Positions 22,056 through 24,425 of a DNA stretch of 24,425 bases are shown piece by piece (positions within the stretch are counted from its first letter, which is position 1; each line of letters begins with the position of its first letter). The translations under genes and the position numbers were made by a program. The notes beneath the pieces were generated by a model. That model was not told where the DNA came from. It saw only the letters and a list, made by a program, of their open reading frames with translations, and did not search any database. Source of the DNA: a virus; IMG/VR virus record IMGVR_UViG_3300021964_000513, positions 1 through 24,425 of that record; one strand, 5' to 3'.

Positions 22056-22111
22056 GCGCGCGTGTACGCGAGGCGGCTCCTCATAGCACCGCACATCACT
22101 TCCTATGCTAA

Positions 22112-22117
22112 TATAAT
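22112..22117 (+). promoter_or_regulatory. Possible -10 box for the packaging genes
   Basis: TATAAT (22112-22117) is a perfect -10 hexamer in the gap before the small terminase gene. No convincing -35 lies at 17 bp upstream, so it may be an activator-dependent late promoter or chance in AT-rich sequence. Confidence 0.3.
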
Positions 22118-22146
22118 GCAGCAATATCAATGAGTTAGCAGGTATG

Positions 22147-22168
22147 GTTTCAGAAAGGTTTCAAAAAG
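22147..22168 (+). repeat. Tandem GTTTCA(A/G)AAAG repeat, 11-bp period
   Basis: GTTTCAGAAAG (22147-22157) is followed directly by GTTTCAAAAAG (22158-22168). The core matches the repeats near the integrase (13207, 13236, 13357, 13369), but here it lies upstream of the packaging genes. An 11-bp spacing places the two on one face of the helix. Confidence 0.6.
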
Positions 22169-22178
22169 GGCCGGTTTT

Positions 22179-22223
22179 GGGGTGGGGTAGGCCGAAAATA
22201 CCCCCCCCCCGGGGGGGTGGGGG
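22179..22223. other. C10G7 tract with flanking G-runs
   Basis: GGGGTGGGG (22179-22187) is followed by ten C (22201-22210), seven G (22211-22217), T, and five G (22219-22223). The C/G block is self-complementary, and the G-runs could form quadruplexes. It lies ~95 bp before the small terminase start, a usual position for a cos or pac signal. The homopolymer lengths should be treated with caution, because such tracts are error-prone. Confidence 0.55.
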
Positions 22224-22317
22224 TGCTGGTAAGCTGGGCAGGGAATTACGGACACACATCCGCTAAGCAATGCGTCAGGAAAAAAATTTTTGTAAATTTG
22301 GTGAGAAAGGACAACAA

Positions 22318-22755
22318 ATGGCAGGAAGAAAAAAACATCGCACCCTATTGGCTCTTATCGATGAAACCGGCGGCGTCGAAAAAATTTTTGAGGAAATTTC
22401 AAACGGGCGCACAATCGCCTCAATTGCGAGAGAGTTCCAGGTGTCGCGCAACATGCTCTCTGCCATCCTCAATAAGCCAGAAAACCGCACCCAGCTGCGC
22501 GAAGCGCAGAGGCTAGGCGCGGAGCAGCTTGCAGACGCTGCTCTGGAAATTGCTGACAACGTGCCAGAGGAGACAGCGGCCATCTCCAAGGCGCGGGAGC
22601 GGATTGCTGTACGCAAGTGGATTGCCAGTGCGATGGATCCTGACCGGTGGAACACGACGAGGGCAAATCAGCAAGTCCAGGTCAACATACATGCTCAGCA
22701 CTTGGATGCGTTGCGCAAGGTACAGGCAGAGGTGATTGATCATGAGGGCGATTGA
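22318..22755 (+). CDS. terS: Terminase small subunit
   Basis: I chose ATG 22318 with AAAGGA upstream, giving 145 residues; the open frame begins at 22270 but those codons are not supported. The N-terminal half contains a helix-turn-helix (RTIASIAREFQVSRNMLSAI, residues 31-50), which recognises the packaging site on phage DNA. The central helices (REAQRLGAEQLADAALEIAD) and the signature VRKWIASAMDPDRWN are typical of phage small terminases and serve oligomerisation. The gene lies 193 bp before the large subunit and directly after a GC tract that could be the packaging site. It would start DNA packaging by loading the large subunit. Confidence 0.9.
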   Translation: MAGRKKHRTLLALIDETGGVEKIFEEISNGRTIASIAREFQVSRNMLSAILNKPENRTQLREAQRLGAEQLADAALEIADNVPEETAAISKARERIAVRKWIASAMDPDRWNTTRANQQVQVNIHAQHLDALRKVQAEVIDHEGD

Positions 22756-22948
22756 GGTTTTGAATTATTTGGCCTGGGCCGATGATTTTGTGATGATAGT
22801 TCGCAAGGATGATCGTCTGGTGACTGTGAGCGATACGGACGAGCGCGGCATGCATGAATTGATTATGCTGGCGGCTGAGTGTTTAGTTGATGATTTTGAG
22901 GATGTTCGGCGCGCGATGTTGGAGCGGCGCGAGGAGACGCTGCACTGA
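22742..22948 (+). CDS. Small acidic protein between terminase genes
   Basis: This 68-residue acidic protein (MRAIEVLNYLAWADDFVMIV, RGMHELIMLAAECLVDDFED, VRRAMLERREET) starts at ATG 22742, 14 nt before the end of the small-terminase gene. Its TGA shares a base with the ATG of the large terminase (TGATG). The translation coupling ties it to packaging. Its predicted strand-helix-helix make-up does not match a family that I can name. Confidence 0.7.
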   Translation: MRAIEVLNYLAWADDFVMIVRKDDRLVTVSDTDERGMHELIMLAAECLVDDFEDVRRAMLERREETLH

Positions 22949-24351
22949 TGGCCGGCAATGCGTTTGAGGATTTTGTAAGGCGTTATCGCAAGCGGCCTGT
23001 CTTATTCGTTCAAGAGGTTTTGAACTGCGAGCCTGATCCCTGGCAGAAGGAATTGATGGAAGCGATTGCCAGTGGCGAGCGCCGGTGTTCGGTGGCGTCT
23101 GGACATGGCGTTGGAAAGTCTACTGGCACGTCCTGGCTGATGTTGTGGTTTTTGCTGACGAGATTTCCGGTGAAGGTTGTGGTGACGGCTCCGACAAGCT
23201 CGCAGCTGTTTGATGCGCTGTTTGCGGAGTTGAAGCGGTGGGTGCGTGAGATGCCGGAGCCGTTGCAGAAGTTGTTGAATGTGAAGTCGGATCGGGTTGA
23301 GTTGATAGCGGCACCCAGCGAGGCATTTATCGCGGCGAAAACCAGTCGGAAGGAAAGTCCAGAGAGTTTGCAGGGTGTCCACTCGGATCATGTGCTTTTG
23401 TGTGCCGACGAGGCGTCTGGGATACCGGAAGAGGTGTTTTCGGCTTCTGCGGGGTCGATGTCGGGCGATCATGCACACACGATTTTGTTGGGCAACCCTA
23501 CGCGGGGATCTGGGTTTTTCTATGACACGCACCATCGTTTGAAAAAGAACTGGTGGACGCGCACGGTGAGTTGTTTGGACAGCCCACGGGTGTCGAAAGA
23601 GTATGTCCAGGAGATGCGCGAGCGTTATGGCGAGGGGACGAATGCCTGGAGAACGCGCGTCACGGGCGAATTTCCCATTGCTGACGATGACACGGTTATT
23701 CCTCTGCACTTGATTGAGAGTGCGATGCACAGGGACATTGAGGCGGCTGATGGTGTAACGCCGGTTTGGTCGTTGGATGTTGCGCGCATGGGGGATGATG
23801 CGAGCGTGTTGTGCAAGCGTGTGGGTCGTGTGGTGACGGACATGCGCGTGTGGAAGAAGTTGGATTTGATGCAGCTGTGCGGGTCAGTGATGGCTGAGTA
23901 CGAGGCGTTGCCGCCCTCTGCGCAGCCTGGGCAGGTTTTTGTGGACAGTTCTGGATTGGGCGCTGGGGTGGCTGACAGGCTCACTGAGTTGGGGTTGCCG
24001 GTTCAGGGCGTGAATGTGTCGGAAAGTCCCTCTATGGGTACTCAGTATTTAAACTTGAGGGCAGAATTGTGGTTCCGTCTGAAGGCGTGGTTAGAGGCGC
24101 GGGATTGTCGCTTGCCGCGCAATGAGGATCTGCTCTCAGAACTTTCTGCCCCTAAGTATAGTTTCACGTCTTCGGGTAAGATAAAGATTGAAAGTAAGAG
24201 TGATATGAAGTCGCGGGGGTTGAAGTCGCCCGACATGGCTGACGCGCTCTGTTTGTCCTTGTCGGGTGATGCGGCGATTGCGCTGCATGGATCGGCTGGT
24301 GCGATGCGGTGGAACAAGCCGATAAGGCGTAACTTGAGAGGTGTAGCGTGA
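22948..24351 (+). CDS. terL: Terminase large subunit
   Basis: This 467-residue packaging motor has an ATPase and a nuclease domain. ATPase: adenine-binding WQKELMEAI, Walker A SGHGVGKS (residues 51-58), Walker B HVLLCADE with Asp154-Glu155, coupling motif LLGNPTR (180-186). Nuclease (RNase-H-like) acids: Asp277 (WSLDVAR), Asp333 (VFVDSSG) and Asp429/Asp432 (SPDMADALCLS). The protein pumps DNA into the procapsid at the portal and cuts it. Both active centres are complete and the length is normal. It is coupled to the upstream small gene, and its TGA overlaps the ATG of the Lys-rich microprotein that follows. Confidence 0.97.
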   Translation: MAGNAFEDFVRRYRKRPVLFVQEVLNCEPDPWQKELMEAIASGERRCSVASGHGVGKSTGTSWLMLWFLLTRFPVKVVVTAPTSSQLFDALFAELKRWVREMPEPLQKLLNVKSDRVELIAAPSEAFIAAKTSRKESPESLQGVHSDHVLLCADEASGIPEEVFSASAGSMSGDHAHTILLGNPTRGSGFFYDTHHRLKKNWWTRTVSCLDSPRVSKEYVQEMRERYGEGTNAWRTRVTGEFPIADDDTVIPLHLIESAMHRDIEAADGVTPVWSLDVARMGDDASVLCKRVGRVVTDMRVWKKLDLMQLCGSVMAEYEALPPSAQPGQVFVDSSGLGAGVADRLTELGLPVQGVNVSESPSMGTQYLNLRAELWFRLKAWLEARDCRLPRNEDLLSELSAPKYSFTSSGKIKIESKSDMKSRGLKSPDMADALCLSLSGDAAIALHGSAGAMRWNKPIRRNLRGVA

Positions 24352-24416
24352 TGTACGGGAAGAAGAAGGGTACGAAGAAGAAGCCCAAGGGCAAGAAGGG
24401 CGGGATGTTTCAGTGA
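24351..24416 (+). CDS. Lys/Gly-rich microprotein after terL
   Basis: A 21-residue frame starts at ATG 24351, which shares its A with the TGA of terL, and ends at TGA 24416. The product (MYGKKKGTKKKPKGKKGGMF plus Gln) contains 10 Lys and 5 Gly. Tiny Lys-rich products between terL and portal genes recur in marine podoviruses, in my recollection. It could bind nucleic acid or act as a packaging accessory. Its coding status rests on the TGATG coupling and composition. Confidence 0.55.
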   Translation: MYGKKKGTKKKPKGKKGGMFQ

Positions 24417-24425
24417 TTTTCGGGG

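Noticed and set aside
22033-22070. Intrinsic terminator after the 196-residue gene
   Set aside because: The 8-bp stem is good but is followed by a GC-rich stretch instead of a T tract.
23002-23730. Long minus-strand frame (242 codons) opposite terL
   Set aside because: The plus-strand frame is a complete terminase with all motifs; the antisense product is Arg/His-rich with no recognisable domain.
1-24425. Lysis genes (endolysin, holin)
   Set aside because: No muramidase, amidase or transglycosylase motif was seen in any gene. Two single-pass membrane proteins (3783-4244, 16280-16483) are not sufficient to call a holin or spanin.

Overview
The window looks like a large part of a temperate tailed phage (Caudoviricetes) or prophage, probably of a marine alphaproteobacterium. 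It carries terminase, virion, tail-fibre, ejection-like, integrase, repressor and replication genes in a compact phage layout, with most neighbours coupled by ATGA or TAATG overlaps. The host call is an inference from the style of the proteins (for example the 23-residue 'EITTGAPxVDAxxITQVH' repeats, and the 'MALVPLDIPAGVY' and 'GGGQITELEG' proteins that recur in marine phage genomes). No host gene, tRNA or rRNA is seen. No tail sheath, tube or tape-measure gene is in view, and a podovirus-like tail is plausible but not proven.

Layout. (1) 1-12621, + strand: late virion genes. They begin with a propeller protein cut by the window edge, then a giant tandem-repeat protein, a tail-anchored coiled-coil protein, two fibre/adhesin proteins, a probable tail hub/stabilisation protein, a small structural protein, a GNAT-like protein, a pair of structural genes joined by a duplicated junction, and two long ejection-type internal virion proteins. 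(2) 12615-14475: a CI-like repressor on the minus strand, an AT-rich interval with repeats that look like an attP, and a tyrosine integrase. (3) 14472-16163, minus strand: a six-gene early operon running toward the integrase (Cro-like HTH, coiled coil, PD-(D/E)XK nuclease, DUF6378-like protein, winged-HTH protein and a 56-residue protein). (4) 16280-22022, + strand: a divergent early/replication operon (small membrane protein, RecB/Cas4-like nuclease, DGQHRL protein, a protein of unknown role with a Pro/Ala tail, PrimPol-helicase, small HTH protein, two unknowns). (5) 22318-24416: packaging genes (terminase small and large subunits) and a Lys-rich microprotein. Portal and capsid genes presumably lie beyond the right edge.

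Control. The same 15-bp operator-like palindrome (TTKACA-NNG-TGTCAA) occurs just upstream of the repressor and in the divergent early promoter region 3 kb away, giving a simple model: the repressor shuts off both early operons and itself. The integrase sits between the two sites, with paired GTTTCAAAA-type repeats flanking a putative att core.

Most unusual non-coding structures: three successive perfect 10-bp-stem hairpins between 18776 and 18913, the first with an anti-Shine-Dalgarno CUCCUCCC loop and the last a terminator directly abutting the primase start; eight GTAGAA(A) half-sites arranged as two nested palindromes at 21127-21228; and a C10G7 tract with G-runs just before the small terminase gene.
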